From JAUWOY01 sp034431315 (GTDB lineage: Bacteria; Chloroflexota; Anaerolineae; VGOG01), in NCBI GenBank assembly GCA_034431315.1, contig DAOUDK010000032.1, forward strand, positions 1 to 64,000: a stretch of 64,000 bases of DNA, written 5' to 3'. Below the pieces are notes generated by a model. The model saw only the letters and a list, made by a program, of their open reading frames with translations, had not been told where the DNA came from and searched no databases. The position numbers and the translations under genes were made by a program. Numbering within the stretch: position 1 is the stretch's first letter; each line of letters begins with the position of its first letter. Shown here in pieces: positions 17,475 to 26,272 of the stretch.

Positions 17475-17503
17475 TTGACAGGTTGTGGTTGTTCTGCTAT
17501 AAT
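17475..17503 (+). promoter_or_regulatory. Outward Pc-like promoter, integron copy B
   Basis: TTGACA (17475-17480), 17-base spacer, TATAAT (17498-17503). It points to the TIR gene. Confidence 0.85.
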
Positions 17504-17664
17504 GTCTGGTAAGGCGACCATGGGCATACGCCAAAAGAGTGCGCATGGAGTTATTATACAAGAGGATTTCCTTGAAATGCAACCCTGTGGATTGTCTAGG
17601 CGGATTCCGTCTAAGATACCGAAATAGCGAGGGAAGACGGATTCCGCATAAGGAATAGTTGGGT
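17504..17664 (+). other. attI-like region, copy B
   Basis: Matches the region at 15932-16088 and ends with core GTTGGGT (fits GTTRRRY) at 17658-17664. The cassette start GTTGGGTGCC is the exact complement of GGCACCCAAC at 18870. Confidence 0.82.
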
Positions 17665-17699
17665 GCCTAAATGTGCTTGTTCTTGATGGGAGGTAGTAG

Positions 17700-18818
17700 A
17701 TGATGACAAATGGCAAATCCAATGCTCCACAACAAAGCAAGAAACGAACACGTATTCCTCAAACTGATGTTCCGCGTTTTTCTTTAGATGAGGCAATTAG
17801 GATTCCAAAAGCAATATCTGAAAATTATGCTGGCAAACCCACTAGTCCGTTACGTATTGCAAAGGCAATTGAACTCCAGCCTAACTCCGGTCATTTTAGA
17901 AATCTTTGTGGGTCAGCTATTGCTTATGGATTAACAAAAGGCGGTCCAAATGCAGAAGAGATAAGTATTGAACCACTTGGATTTAGGATTGTTCGACCGC
18001 TAGAGGAGGGAGATGATCTTATTGCACAACGTGAAGCACTATTGAAGCCAAGGATTATCGGGGAGTTTTTGCGGAAATATGATAGCTCTCCACTTCCACG
18101 AGAAGAGATTTCCTTGAATGTCCTTGAAGATATGGGCGTTCCAAGGTCGCGGGCTGAAGAAGTCTTGTACCTAATACTAAAAGGGGCTACATCGGCAGAC
18201 TTTATCACCGAAATAAAGAACAAAGAATACGTCGATCTTTCTTCATTGGTTGATACCGTTTCGGCCTCAGACATTGGAGAAGTCCAAGTAGAGCATGATG
18301 TGCCAGTAGTTGATCTAACAGAGGATACATCTGATAAAGAAGAAAGTGAAGTTGTTGATGCTGTGAAGTTGACAGCCAGAGCAAGAAAGGTTTTCATTTC
18401 TCATGGAAAAGATAAATCAATGTTAGAACCAATAAAGAAACTGCTGTCTTTTGGTGAATTGGAACCAGTTATTTCAGTAGAGAGACAATCTGTTTCTCAA
18501 CCGGTTCCAGACAAAGTGATGAATGATATGAGAGTGTGTGGGGCAGCAATCATACATGTTGAAGCCGATCAAAAGCTTATTGATAGTGAGGCTAACGAAC
18601 ATGTGGTCGTAAATCCAAATGTTTTAATTGAGATCGGCGCAGCAATGGCACTATATGGGAGACGATTTATCTTATTGGTGAGACAGGGGATTGAACTACC
18701 ATCTAACTTACAAGGGTTATATGAGGTTCGTTACAGTGGAGAAAAATTAGATGGTGAAGCTACTCTAAAGCTTCTTGAAGCAATAAACGATATAAAGAAT
18801 CATCCTCTGCCAAAATAA
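17700..18818 (+). CDS. TIR-like putative defence protein in integron cassette B
   Basis: 372 residues; ATG at 17700 after GGGAGGT. Residues 25-105 (RFSLDEAIRIPKAISENYAG onward) look like a winged-helix segment; 110-225 is a helical, acidic linker. Residues 230-365 form a TIR-like domain of the PF10137/CAP12 type: KVFISHGKDKSM, then the NPNVLIEIGAAMALYGRRF stretch, where E311 aligns with the catalytic Glu of TIR NADases, and FILLVRQGIELPSNLQGL. Such domains cleave NAD+ in phage defence once triggered. The gene is clearly AT-richer than its neighbours and lies between attI and attC, so it was captured as a cassette. No signal-producing partner is adjacent; the trigger is unknown. Confidence 0.82.
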   Translation: MMTNGKSNAPQQSKKRTRIPQTDVPRFSLDEAIRIPKAISENYAGKPTSPLRIAKAIELQPNSGHFRNLCGSAIAYGLTKGGPNAEEISIEPLGFRIVRPLEEGDDLIAQREALLKPRIIGEFLRKYDSSPLPREEISLNVLEDMGVPRSRAEEVLYLILKGATSADFITEIKNKEYVDLSSLVDTVSASDIGEVQVEHDVPVVDLTEDTSDKEESEVVDAVKLTARARKVFISHGKDKSMLEPIKKLLSFGELEPVISVERQSVSQPVPDKVMNDMRVCGAAIIHVEADQKLIDSEANEHVVVNPNVLIEIGAAMALYGRRFILLVRQGIELPSNLQGLYEVRYSGEKLDGEATLKLLEAINDIKNHPLPK

Positions 18819-18869
18819 GATCAAACCTGCAGGGATTTTGTATGTAGAATAGATAGTTGGTTTTTTACG

Positions 18870-18995
18870 GGCACCCAACCCCAAATGCAGCGGAATGGCT
18901 TGCGCCATAGGGTAAGCGGCGCGATTTTTCAAGTTTCTTGTCTTGCCAAGAGTGGTTCAGGTAAAAAACGCCATCCGCTGATTATCTCGTTAGTG
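18870..18995 (+). other. attC site, cassette B
   Basis: R'' GGCACCCAAC (ACCCAAC fits RYYYAAC), L'' AGCGGAATGG, L' CCATCCGCT, R' GTTAGTG. L'' and L' pair with one unpaired base. Its length (126) is close to cassette A (127). Confidence 0.9.
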
Positions 18996-19150
18996 CGCCT
19001 GGACATTCCCCACCCTCTCAGGCCCAATTCTGACCACGTCGAAAAGGTATCCAAACAAAAAAGCGGGAGGTCTAAGACACCTCCCGCTTTTTCTGTGAAC
19101 TGATCAGTCCCCAAGTCCAACCCCAATCCTCGACAGCTATCTCGCCCCTC
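18989..19150. repeat. Duplicated flank with terminator, copy B
   Basis: Partner of 16844-17006. From here to the hppA stop at 19271 there are 120 bases unlike copy A and without a gene. Confidence 0.9.
19057..19092. terminator. Bidirectional terminator, copy B
   Basis: AAAAAAGCGGGAGGT and ACCTCCCGCTTTTT with loop CTAAGAC. Serves hppA (minus) and the TIR cassette (plus). Confidence 0.87.
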
Positions 19151-19270
19151 AAGAAACCGCAATTATGCCCCACGAAGAAGAAACGTCAGGGAAAGACTCC
19201 TTGACGTTTTAGACAAAACCCAGTTTCCACTCTGCTCTCGCCGGATCGCCAAAGGGAAGACTACCGAACC

Positions 19271-21355
19271 CTAGAACAAGTGGAAAGCAGCGATGATCGG
19301 GGCGAACAGAGAGGATACCAGAGACATCACGGTGATCAGCGTGTTGATGGAAGGGCCAGCCGTATCTTTGAACGGATCGCCGACGGTGTCGCCGACGATG
19401 CTGGCCTTGTGCGCGTCGGAGCGCAGACCGCCAAACTCCCCCGATTCGATGAACTTCTTGGCGTTGTCCCACAGACCCCCGGCGTTGGACATCAGCAGCG
19501 CGAAGATGACGCCGGTGAAGATGCTCCCTCCCAGGAATCCTCCCAGGGCCTCAGGGCCGAGGATGATGCCAACCAGGACGGGGAGAACGATAGCCAGGAA
19601 GGCCGGTATCACCAGGGACGACAGCGCGCCCTGGGCAGCCAGATCCACACAGGCCGCATAGTCGGGCCTTTCCGTGCCGGCCAGGATGCCAGGGCGTTCT
19701 CTGAATTGCCGGCGGACCTCCTCGATCATATCGAAGGCGTTGTGCGTCACGGATAACATGGTGAGAGCGCTGAACAACGGCGGTGTCACCGCGCCCAACA
19801 GGACGCCGGCGACGACAACGGGATCCCGCAGGCTGATGACCAGTTCTACACCCCTGGCCCCAACGACCTCCGCGTAGGCCGCAAAGAGCGCCAGGACAGT
19901 GAGGGCGGCGGCGCTGATGGCGAAACCTTTGGTGATGGCCTTGGCCGTGTTGCCGGCCGCATCGAGCACGTCGGTCGTGTCAATGACTTCCTGCGACATC
20001 CCAGCCATCTCGGCGATGCCCCGCGCGTTGTCCACGATGGGCCCGTAAGCGTCGGAGGAAACGATCATGCCACTGACGGACAACATCCCCACCGCGCTGA
20101 TGCCCACCCCGTAGACGCCGCTGATCCCGGAGGATTCCGCCAGGTAGTAGGAAAGCAGCATCGCCACGACGATGCCAACGACCGAGGGAACGATGCTGAC
20201 CAGCCCGTAGCTATAGCCGGTGATGATGTTGATGGCCGCGCCAGAACCTGAGACGCGGGCCGTCTCGAGCACCGGGCGGAAATCAGACGAAGTGTAGTAA
20301 TCGGAGATGAAACCGATGACGACGCCGGTAACAAGCCCGGCCAGCGTAGCCCACAACACGCCGAGGTTGTAGCCGCCCAACAACACGACGGCAGCAACCA
20401 GCATGGCGAAGATGGCGCAGGTGATGATCGTTCCGCTATTGAGAGCTCTGCCCGGCTTGCCATCCTTGCCCACGCGCACGAACCGGATACCGATGAGCGA
20501 AGCGACGATGCCCAGCGTGCACAAAATCAGGGGAAACAGAATGTACCTGGCCCGCAGCGGGGCATCGCCGGCAAATAGTGAAGCCCCTAAAAGCATGGCA
20601 GCCACAGTGCTGGCCACGTAGCTGTCGAAGATATCCGCGCCCATGCCGGCCACGTCGCCGACGTTATCGCCGACCAAGTCAGCGATAACGGCCGGGTTGC
20701 GGGGGTCATCCTCAGGAATGCCGATCTCGACCTTGCCCACCAGGTCAGCCGCGATGTCGGCCGTCTTGGTGTAGATCCCGCCCCCCGCTTTAGCCAGCAA
20801 GGCAAACGCCGACGCGCCAAAGCCGAAGCCGAGGATGATCTCCGGATCGCCAGTGAAGAGGTAAATCGTGCCCATACCGATGATAGCCAGGCCCACCATA
20901 GCCAGGCCCATCACCGCGCCGGCATAGAAGGCCACCTTAAAAGCACGGTTGATACTCTCATTGGCCGCTGCTGCGCTTCGCACGTTGGCGGATACGGCGA
21001 CACTCATACCCATGTACCCGGCGAGGGCAGAACATATCGCGCCGGCCAAAAAGGCCAGCGCCATCGTGATACCCCGTGACGGGTTAATGGCTGCCGCCTC
21101 CATGCCCAGATGCTCGATGTCGAAGCTGAACACAATAGCAATGATGACACCCAGCGCGACTGCGACGAGGGTGAGTGCCAGATAGAGACGACGCAAGTAG
21201 GTTCTCGCTCCCTCTCGAATCCAGGAGGCGACTTCCTGAGCCTTCTCGGACCCTGCATCTTGCCGGTTGACCCAGATGTATAGCCAGGTCGCTACCCCGA
21301 GAGAAACGGCGCCCGCAAAGATGGCCACGAAAATCCAAAGCTCAGATCCTATCAC
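19271..21355 (-). CDS. hppA: Ion-pumping membrane pyrophosphatase, K+-independent type
   Basis: 694 residues, about 16 membrane helices. The GTG at 21355 sits seven bases after GGGAGG. Couples PPi hydrolysis to ion export. Catalytic loops: GGGIYTKTADIAADLVGKVE, IPEDDPRNPAVIADLVGDNV, GDVAGMGADIFDSY, SSDAYGPIVDNARGIAEM, and at the end SIVGDTVGDPFKDTAGPS. The key segment reads GNTAKAITKG: Lys and, three residues on, Thr, the pair that replaces Ala and Gly/Ala in K+-independent enzymes, which are H+ pumps as far as known. The signalling cluster lies immediately upstream in the same direction. A bidirectional terminator follows at 19057. Confidence 0.95.
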   Translation of the reverse strand: MIGSELWIFVAIFAGAVSLGVATWLYIWVNRQDAGSEKAQEVASWIREGARTYLRRLYLALTLVAVALGVIIAIVFSFDIEHLGMEAAAINPSRGITMALAFLAGAICSALAGYMGMSVAVSANVRSAAAANESINRAFKVAFYAGAVMGLAMVGLAIIGMGTIYLFTGDPEIILGFGFGASAFALLAKAGGGIYTKTADIAADLVGKVEIGIPEDDPRNPAVIADLVGDNVGDVAGMGADIFDSYVASTVAAMLLGASLFAGDAPLRARYILFPLILCTLGIVASLIGIRFVRVGKDGKPGRALNSGTIITCAIFAMLVAAVVLLGGYNLGVLWATLAGLVTGVVIGFISDYYTSSDFRPVLETARVSGSGAAINIITGYSYGLVSIVPSVVGIVVAMLLSYYLAESSGISGVYGVGISAVGMLSVSGMIVSSDAYGPIVDNARGIAEMAGMSQEVIDTTDVLDAAGNTAKAITKGFAISAAALTVLALFAAYAEVVGARGVELVISLRDPVVVAGVLLGAVTPPLFSALTMLSVTHNAFDMIEEVRRQFRERPGILAGTERPDYAACVDLAAQGALSSLVIPAFLAIVLPVLVGIILGPEALGGFLGGSIFTGVIFALLMSNAGGLWDNAKKFIESGEFGGLRSDAHKASIVGDTVGDPFKDTAGPSINTLITVMSLVSSLFAPIIAAFHLF

Positions 21356-21397
21356 TGTTGTTCCTCCCAATGTGAAACATAATCACGTTTCACGGCT

Positions 21398-22168
21398 TCA
21401 CATGTTGGCAGAGCGCCACCAACGATAATGTTTGGCACGCAGTTCTTCCTGCGAGGGCAGAGGGAAATACAGGAGCCCTTCTTCATTCCCTACAAAGATG
21501 CCGCTCTTTATGGTGCGGTATGGGAACGAAGCCGGCTGGACGCGGTTGACCATTTTGGAGTGGACGGTCTTGGTCCTCAGGTCCATCAGACACTGGCGCA
21601 GATGGCCGATGTTGGAATAGGGCAGATCGTGCACAGCGCCGCGTTCAGGGTCCACGGCCAATTCACCCAGTCGCAGATCTACGAAGCAGATTGCCGGCAG
21701 AGAGAGAAGGCTAGTCGGAGTCTTGACGATAAGATCGTAAAATCTACGAGGGCCCAGGGTACTGACTATCAGAGGGTGCACAGGTGCTATCTCCTGATAG
21801 AGGTGCAACCCTTCTGTCTCTTCAGGAAGCTCTTCACTCGAGTCCAGGCCCAGTACCCGCCCATCCTGAGTTACAAGATAGAGCTTTTGGATAGCGTCCA
21901 GGGACATATGCTCCAACGCCCGATAGACAGAGATATAGATCGAGCGTTTCGGGCTTCCATCCTCGTGAGGCACACAGCGCCGGATGCCTTCTTCGATGCG
22001 GAAATAGTCGTGCTTGAAGTCTGGATCAATTTCACAGAAGATGGCTTGTCCGCGGGCCTTCTTCATACTTCCAACTGAGTAGTAGACCCCAAACTCTTCG
22101 GGGGTCAGCATGGAAGCAATCAGCGCTTCGGGTATCATGGATAAGTACAGGTGGACAGCCATAGCCAT
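21398..22168 (-). CDS. Conserved-looking protein of unknown function in signalling cluster
   Basis: 256 residues. The ATG at 22168 (MAMAVHLYLSMIPEALI) follows AAGGAGG; the frame runs further upstream only through a heptamer repeat. Soluble, with no membrane segment. It contains MLTPEEFGVYYSVGSMKKAR, then FCEIDPDF, a run KRSIYISVYRALEHM, and a C-terminal SGIFVGNEEGLLYFPLPSQE. I do not recognise the family. The position directly after a receiver-domain gene and 42 bases before hppA suggests an output or accessory protein of the signalling operon. Confidence 0.7.
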   Translation of the reverse strand: MAMAVHLYLSMIPEALIASMLTPEEFGVYYSVGSMKKARGQAIFCEIDPDFKHDYFRIEEGIRRCVPHEDGSPKRSIYISVYRALEHMSLDAIQKLYLVTQDGRVLGLDSSEELPEETEGLHLYQEIAPVHPLIVSTLGPRRFYDLIVKTPTSLLSLPAICFVDLRLGELAVDPERGAVHDLPYSNIGHLRQCLMDLRTKTVHSKMVNRVQPASFPYRTIKSGIFVGNEEGLLYFPLPSQEELRAKHYRWWRSANM

Positions 22169-22182
22169 TTCCTCCTTATGGA

Positions 22183-22334
22183 AGATAGAGAATGGAGAAT
22201 GGAAAATGGAAAATGGAAGATGGACGTTGGAGGATGGAAAATGGAGAATGGAGGATGGAGAATGGAAAATGGACGACTTTCCCCCTTCCATCCTCCCCCT
22301 TCCCCCTTCCAATTTCCAACTTCCGACTTCCAAT
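22183..22334. repeat. Long heptamer tandem repeat array with inverted partner
   Basis: About twelve units of the type GGAAAAT / GGAGAAT / GGAGGAT, then the complementary TTCCATCCTCC and TTCCAACTTCC units on the same strand, so the array can fold back on itself. It fills the gap between the receiver gene (stop 22335) and the next gene start. Confidence 0.87.
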
Positions 22335-22973
22335 TTACGGGGAGACCTCGGCCTCCTCGGCCGCAATGCGTTGTGCACACTCCGCCAGTTCGCGAAGCCG
22401 CTGGGCCTCAACAGAGAGGCCGCGTGCGCGCCGCATGTACTCGAAGGCCCGGCTGTATAGCGTGGCTGCGTTATCCCACTCGTGGGTGAACTCAGCGATG
22501 CGGGCCGCCTGCTCAAGAGCCATCGCTGCCAGTTCCCATTTGCCCTCGTCGGTATACTGGGCAGCAGCCTTCTCCAGGTCAACCGGGCGCTGTTTAGGCA
22601 GTCGGCCCTCCGGCTCTGCCAGGACGCGCTCGATAGTCGGCAGCAGCAGGTCGTACCAGTTCGACTTGGGCAGGTACTCGTAGAAGTCCAACTGCGCAGC
22701 GCGCGCCTCTGTCTCCAGCGAGGCGTAGCCGGTGAACATGATCACCCGCAGGGCAGGCTGCAACTGGCGCAGCATCGCCGCCACCTGGAACCCGTCCATC
22801 TCAGGCATCTTCATGTCCAGCAGGGCGACGTCGCAAGGGGTCTCCCGCGCCTGCTCGACCGCCTCGCGGGCACTGCTGGCCGTCACGACGGTATACCCAG
22901 CCTGTTTCAGGTAGTCCTCCAGACTTTCAAGTACCAGCAGATCATCGTCCATCATCAGTATCGTTGATAACAT
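22335..22973 (-). CDS. Response regulator with helical C-terminal domain
   Basis: 212 residues. ATG at 22973 with GGAGGTGAAG upstream. Residues 1-125 are a receiver domain: acidic MMDDDLLVLES, phosphorylation Asp in VALLDMKMPEMDGF (about residue 53), Thr in VIMFTGYAS, and Lys in YLPKSNW. Residues 140-212 form TPR-like helical pairs (KWELAAMALEQAARIAEF and WDNAATLYSRAFEYM). It has no DNA-binding domain, so output is by protein contact. It lies downstream of two histidine-kinase-like genes on the same strand. Confidence 0.9.
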   Translation of the reverse strand: MLSTILMMDDDLLVLESLEDYLKQAGYTVVTASSAREAVEQARETPCDVALLDMKMPEMDGFQVAAMLRQLQPALRVIMFTGYASLETEARAAQLDFYEYLPKSNWYDLLLPTIERVLAEPEGRLPKQRPVDLEKAAAQYTDEGKWELAAMALEQAARIAEFTHEWDNAATLYSRAFEYMRRARGLSVEAQRLRELAECAQRIAAEEAEVSP

Positions 22974-23000
22974 TGTACTTCACCTCCTAAAGGATTTCTT

Positions 23001-23155
23001 AGCACCCCCAAAGCAGGGGGATAGAAGATGCAGAACACTGTCAGCGAATTTTTGGAACGGATTGAACGGAAGATGCCGCGCACGGAGCCCCAATCCGTTC
23101 AATCCGCTCCCCGAATCCGTTGACAGTTCCACTCATCCCCCCGCTTTGACGTGCT
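23001..23155. repeat. 155-bp imperfect palindrome between signalling genes
   Basis: Outer arms AGCACCCCCAAAGCAGGGGG and CCCCCCGCTTTGACGTGCT, inner arms ACTGTCAGCGAATT and AATCCGTTGACAGT, innermost AACGGATTGAACGG and CCGTTCAATCCG. Looks like a non-coding hairpin or MITE-like element; it fills almost the whole intergenic region. Confidence 0.7.
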
Positions 23156-23165
23156 ATGAAGGATT

Positions 23166-24287
23166 TTACGGGGTAGCACCAGGCGAAGCGCCCCCGGGCT
23201 GAATCGGCAAGCGGACGGTAACGGTGGTCCCTTCGCCTACGGCGCTGGCCACCTCAATGAGACCGCCGTGGTTTTCGATGTTCCTGCGAGCGACGTAAAG
23301 CCCCAGGCCGCTTCCCTTCTGACCGTTTCTCCAATCCGAGAATCCGATGCGGAAGATTCTCTCCCGCGTCTCCAGGGGAATGCCGACCCCCGTGTCCTCA
23401 ATGTCAATGGCAACCCACCCATCCCCTTCCCGCCGCGTGCGCAGCGTGAGTGTCCCGCCGTCAGACATGGCCCGCCCGGCATTGGTCAGCAGGTTGTGGA
23501 AAGCCCGTTCCAACTGGGCGCGGCTGCCGTGCATCGGCGGGATGTCCTCGCCCCACTCTCGCACGACTGTCACGTCAGGGTGGCCGTAACTGAACTCCTG
23601 CACCAGCCGCTCCAGCAGACGATGGAGGTCGAGGGGCTCCCAGCGCCAGGTCTCGCTGCTATCCAGGGCCACCGCCACGTGGCCCAGGTCGTCGGCCAAC
23701 CGCTTGATGCGGGCCAGAATCTGCTGGATGACCTCGATGGAACGCTCGCACTCCGGATCCCCGGCCACTCGTCTGGACAGCGCCTGCACCCGCTGGGTGA
23801 GCACGAAGTAGGTCGTGCCGCCGATATCGTGGCCCACTTCACGCGCCAGGAGGCGCAACTCCTCCTCGGCCTGCTGCTTGCGACGGCGTAGTTCCTGCCA
23901 CTCGAAGCCGCGTTCGATGCGCACGATCCATTGATCCAGCGGCTCGGACTTGTTGACGAAGTCCTTTGCCCCTCCGCGCATGGCCGCGACCACGTTCTCG
24001 TACACGCCGTAGGCGCTGAGCATGATGACGTAGGTCTGCTCCAGCAGGTGCTTCTCGTGCATCAGGCGCAGCACTTCCATTCCGTCCAGCCCCGGCATGT
24101 TGATATCGAGCAGCATTACGTCGCAGGACGCTTGCTCCAACCAGGCCAGCGCCTCCTCCCCACTCGCCGTGGCCTCTACTTTCCAGCCCTGGGCTGCAAA
24201 GGTGGGATTGCTGAGAAAGGCCACGACTTCCTCGCGGAAGAAGGGCTCGTCGTCCACCACTAAAATCGTCTTCTGGTCTCTCTCCAC
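23166..24287 (-). CDS. Receiver-histidine kinase hybrid
   Basis: 373 residues. GTG start at 24287 after AGGAAGG, one base after the stop of the upstream gene, so translation is coupled. Residues 7-130 form a receiver (VVDDEPFFRE, phosphorylation Asp in VMLLDINMPGLDGM, Lys in DFVNKSEP). A coiled region (140-160) leads to a HisKA-like helix with LAREVGHDIGGTTYF, where the His would be the phospho-acceptor. The ATPase has an N box (FHNLLTNAGRAM), a G1 box (DTGVGIP) and a G2 box (GSGLGLYVA). The order receiver-then-kinase suggests it is itself controlled by phosphorylation from the GAF protein upstream or from another kinase. Confidence 0.88.
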   Translation of the reverse strand: MERDQKTILVVDDEPFFREEVVAFLSNPTFAAQGWKVEATASGEEALAWLEQASCDVMLLDINMPGLDGMEVLRLMHEKHLLEQTYVIMLSAYGVYENVVAAMRGGAKDFVNKSEPLDQWIVRIERGFEWQELRRRKQQAEEELRLLAREVGHDIGGTTYFVLTQRVQALSRRVAGDPECERSIEVIQQILARIKRLADDLGHVAVALDSSETWRWEPLDLHRLLERLVQEFSYGHPDVTVVREWGEDIPPMHGSRAQLERAFHNLLTNAGRAMSDGGTLTLRTRREGDGWVAIDIEDTGVGIPLETRERIFRIGFSDWRNGQKGSGLGLYVARRNIENHGGLIEVASAVGEGTTVTVRLPIQPGGASPGATP

Positions 24288-24288
24288 G

Positions 24289-26103
24289 TCAACCTTCCTT
24301 CAGTGGCAGTTCGAGAACAAAGCGCGCTTTCTCGTCCTGGGCTTCCCATCTGAGAGAGCCTACATACTGCGTCTCCACTGTCTCTCGCGCCAGCGCCCAC
24401 TCGAAGTGAAGCGGCGATAGTTCCTCCGGCGCACCGGCCGCCGGTTCGATGATGAATGCAACTTTCCCGGCCAGCGGGGCCTCCGGCGCGTGTATCTCCG
24501 TGCGCACGCGCTGGCCATCGGCGGATAGCGAGGTGTGCACTTCGATGAGACCCCCGTGTGTCTCGAGAGACTCCATCGCCAAACGCAGGACGGTGACCAG
24601 GACACCGAACAGCTCGTTGGGCTCGATGAACAGCGGGGGCAGGTCTTCGTAGGTTACGTGCACCTCCACCCCGCGCCGTTGCCGTTCCGCTGCCAGCCAG
24701 ATGAGTACCTCGCGCACCACATCGTTCCAGTTTGTGATCGTGCGGATAAAGCCGATTTGCTGCGAGAATTTGAGCAGATGCAGCAGTTTGCCACTGACCT
24801 CGTTCAAGCTGGTCTCAATGACGTCCAGCCGCCTGGTGAGAGACCCCCCTCCGGCTCCCCCCTGGGAGGGGGGAGGGGTCAATACGTCCTGGAGGTCGCT
24901 GCGCAGGTTGGTCAACGCCAAGCGAGCCACGGCCAGCGGGTTTGCCGCCTCGTGCCGTATCCGTTGCGCCAGGGTGCCGAAGGAGGCGACCCGCTGCATC
25001 CGCATGGCGGTCACGCCCACCTCACCCAGAGTTTTGAGATAGCGGGCCCCCTCCAGCACGCCGCCGATGGCCGTGGAGAGCAAGCGCAGGTATTCCTCGT
25101 CGCCGTCGGTGAACCAATCGCGGTGGCCGGGGGCACTGGGAATCTTGTTGATCAACTCGAGGGTGCCAAGGACCTCGTCGCCCAACTGCAGGGGGACACC
25201 AATGAAGGAGCGATAGACGCCGGAGGGAAGATGTGAGGCGACCTCTGCGATGTGAGGATCGTCCCAATCCTTCAACGTGGCCGTCTCGCGTATCTGGATG
25301 GGTGTTCCAATGTGGAAGATGTGGCCTGTCAGCCCCTCCCCTGCCATGTACGTCAGTTTGCCGATCAGCGTTTCGGGAAGGCCGCTGACGGCCCGCAGCA
25401 CTAGCCGGTGGACATCCTCCTCGGTTTGCAGGTAAATAAGACAGCCTTCGGTGCGGAAGCCTTGCCTGACCCGCTCCGTTACGGCCTGTAGCATCTCGGC
25501 GATGGGCCGCCGTGGGTCCAATTCCGTGCCAATGTCCAGTAGCAGCCGGAAGTAGCGCGCACGGCGCTTCTCCTGCTCGTAGCGTTGCGAGTTCTCGATG
25601 GCGATATTCACCATCGCGGCTACGTGGCTCAGCAGTGCTTCGTCCTGCGCGTCGAACCGCTCTCCTTCCGCCTTCCCGGAGACCCGCAACACGCCAAGCA
25701 CGGTGGCACCGTCCCTGGAGAGGATTGGCATCCCTACGTAAGCCTGGCCCGGTTTGGCGCTGATCTCGGAGTATTTCTTGCTCCAGACCAGATCCTCGGC
25801 GATGCGTCGCAATTCCCCGTTGTCCCTGACGTTAGCGATGCGCAGCGGCCGGCCATGCCTGGCGATCCAGCCGGTCAGCCCCTCCCCAGGCTCGTACTCC
25901 ACCCGCTCGGCGGGCATATCTGCGCCCTCCAGGAGGCCGGTGGTGCCACGCAGGACGTAGCGGCCGGTGATGTCGTCGCGCAAGAAGATGGAAGAGCCAC
26001 CAGCGCCGAGCCGGTCACGGGCATAGCGCACGACCAGCGCCATCAGCCGATCGCGATCCAACTCGCCATAGATTTCCAGCAGCTCCTGATCGAATCTGAG
26101 CAT
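24289..26103 (-). CDS. Double-GAF sensor histidine kinase with degenerate ATPase
   Basis: 604 residues, soluble. ATG at 26103 with a weak GGGGGCGAG upstream. Two GAF domains (about 15-175 and 190-355), the first with PGEGLTGWIA and the second with AGEGLTGHIF. A dimerisation helix contains RIRHEAANPLAVARLALTNL with a candidate phospho-His. A Gly/Pro/Ser-rich insert (TPPPSQGGAGGGS) interrupts that helical region and may be repeat-derived. The C-terminal ATPase-like region lacks a clear N-box Asn and the glycine-rich G boxes, so it may not bind ATP; the downstream kinase may supply catalysis. Signal unknown; GAF domains often sense small molecules or redox state. Confidence 0.85.
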   Translation of the reverse strand: MLRFDQELLEIYGELDRDRLMALVVRYARDRLGAGGSSIFLRDDITGRYVLRGTTGLLEGADMPAERVEYEPGEGLTGWIARHGRPLRIANVRDNGELRRIAEDLVWSKKYSEISAKPGQAYVGMPILSRDGATVLGVLRVSGKAEGERFDAQDEALLSHVAAMVNIAIENSQRYEQEKRRARYFRLLLDIGTELDPRRPIAEMLQAVTERVRQGFRTEGCLIYLQTEEDVHRLVLRAVSGLPETLIGKLTYMAGEGLTGHIFHIGTPIQIRETATLKDWDDPHIAEVASHLPSGVYRSFIGVPLQLGDEVLGTLELINKIPSAPGHRDWFTDGDEEYLRLLSTAIGGVLEGARYLKTLGEVGVTAMRMQRVASFGTLAQRIRHEAANPLAVARLALTNLRSDLQDVLTPPPSQGGAGGGSLTRRLDVIETSLNEVSGKLLHLLKFSQQIGFIRTITNWNDVVREVLIWLAAERQRRGVEVHVTYEDLPPLFIEPNELFGVLVTVLRLAMESLETHGGLIEVHTSLSADGQRVRTEIHAPEAPLAGKVAFIIEPAAGAPEELSPLHFEWALARETVETQYVGSLRWEAQDEKARFVLELPLKEG

Positions 26104-26130
26104 CTCGCCCCCGACCCATTATGTAGGGAA

Positions 26131-26178
26131 TTCGTAGTAGCGACTTCAGTCGCTCGCTCCTTGCTGTGGACGACTGTA
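26131..26178. repeat. Dispersed hairpin repeat, copy 1
   Basis: TTCGTAGTAGCGACTTCAGT then CGCT, with a partial return arm GGACGACTG. A more perfect copy lies inside the ATPase operon at 58691-58746. Confidence 0.75.
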
Positions 26179-26272
26179 GATCCAATTTTGCTCGGCCTGG
26201 ATCGCCAGACCCAAGCCGAAAGCGGGGATTTGGCAATCCCCTCAAGAGCAATTTTGGCTAACTGCTCGGCTC

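Noticed and set aside
22183..22334. CRISPR array
   Set aside because: Units are seven bases with no spacers.
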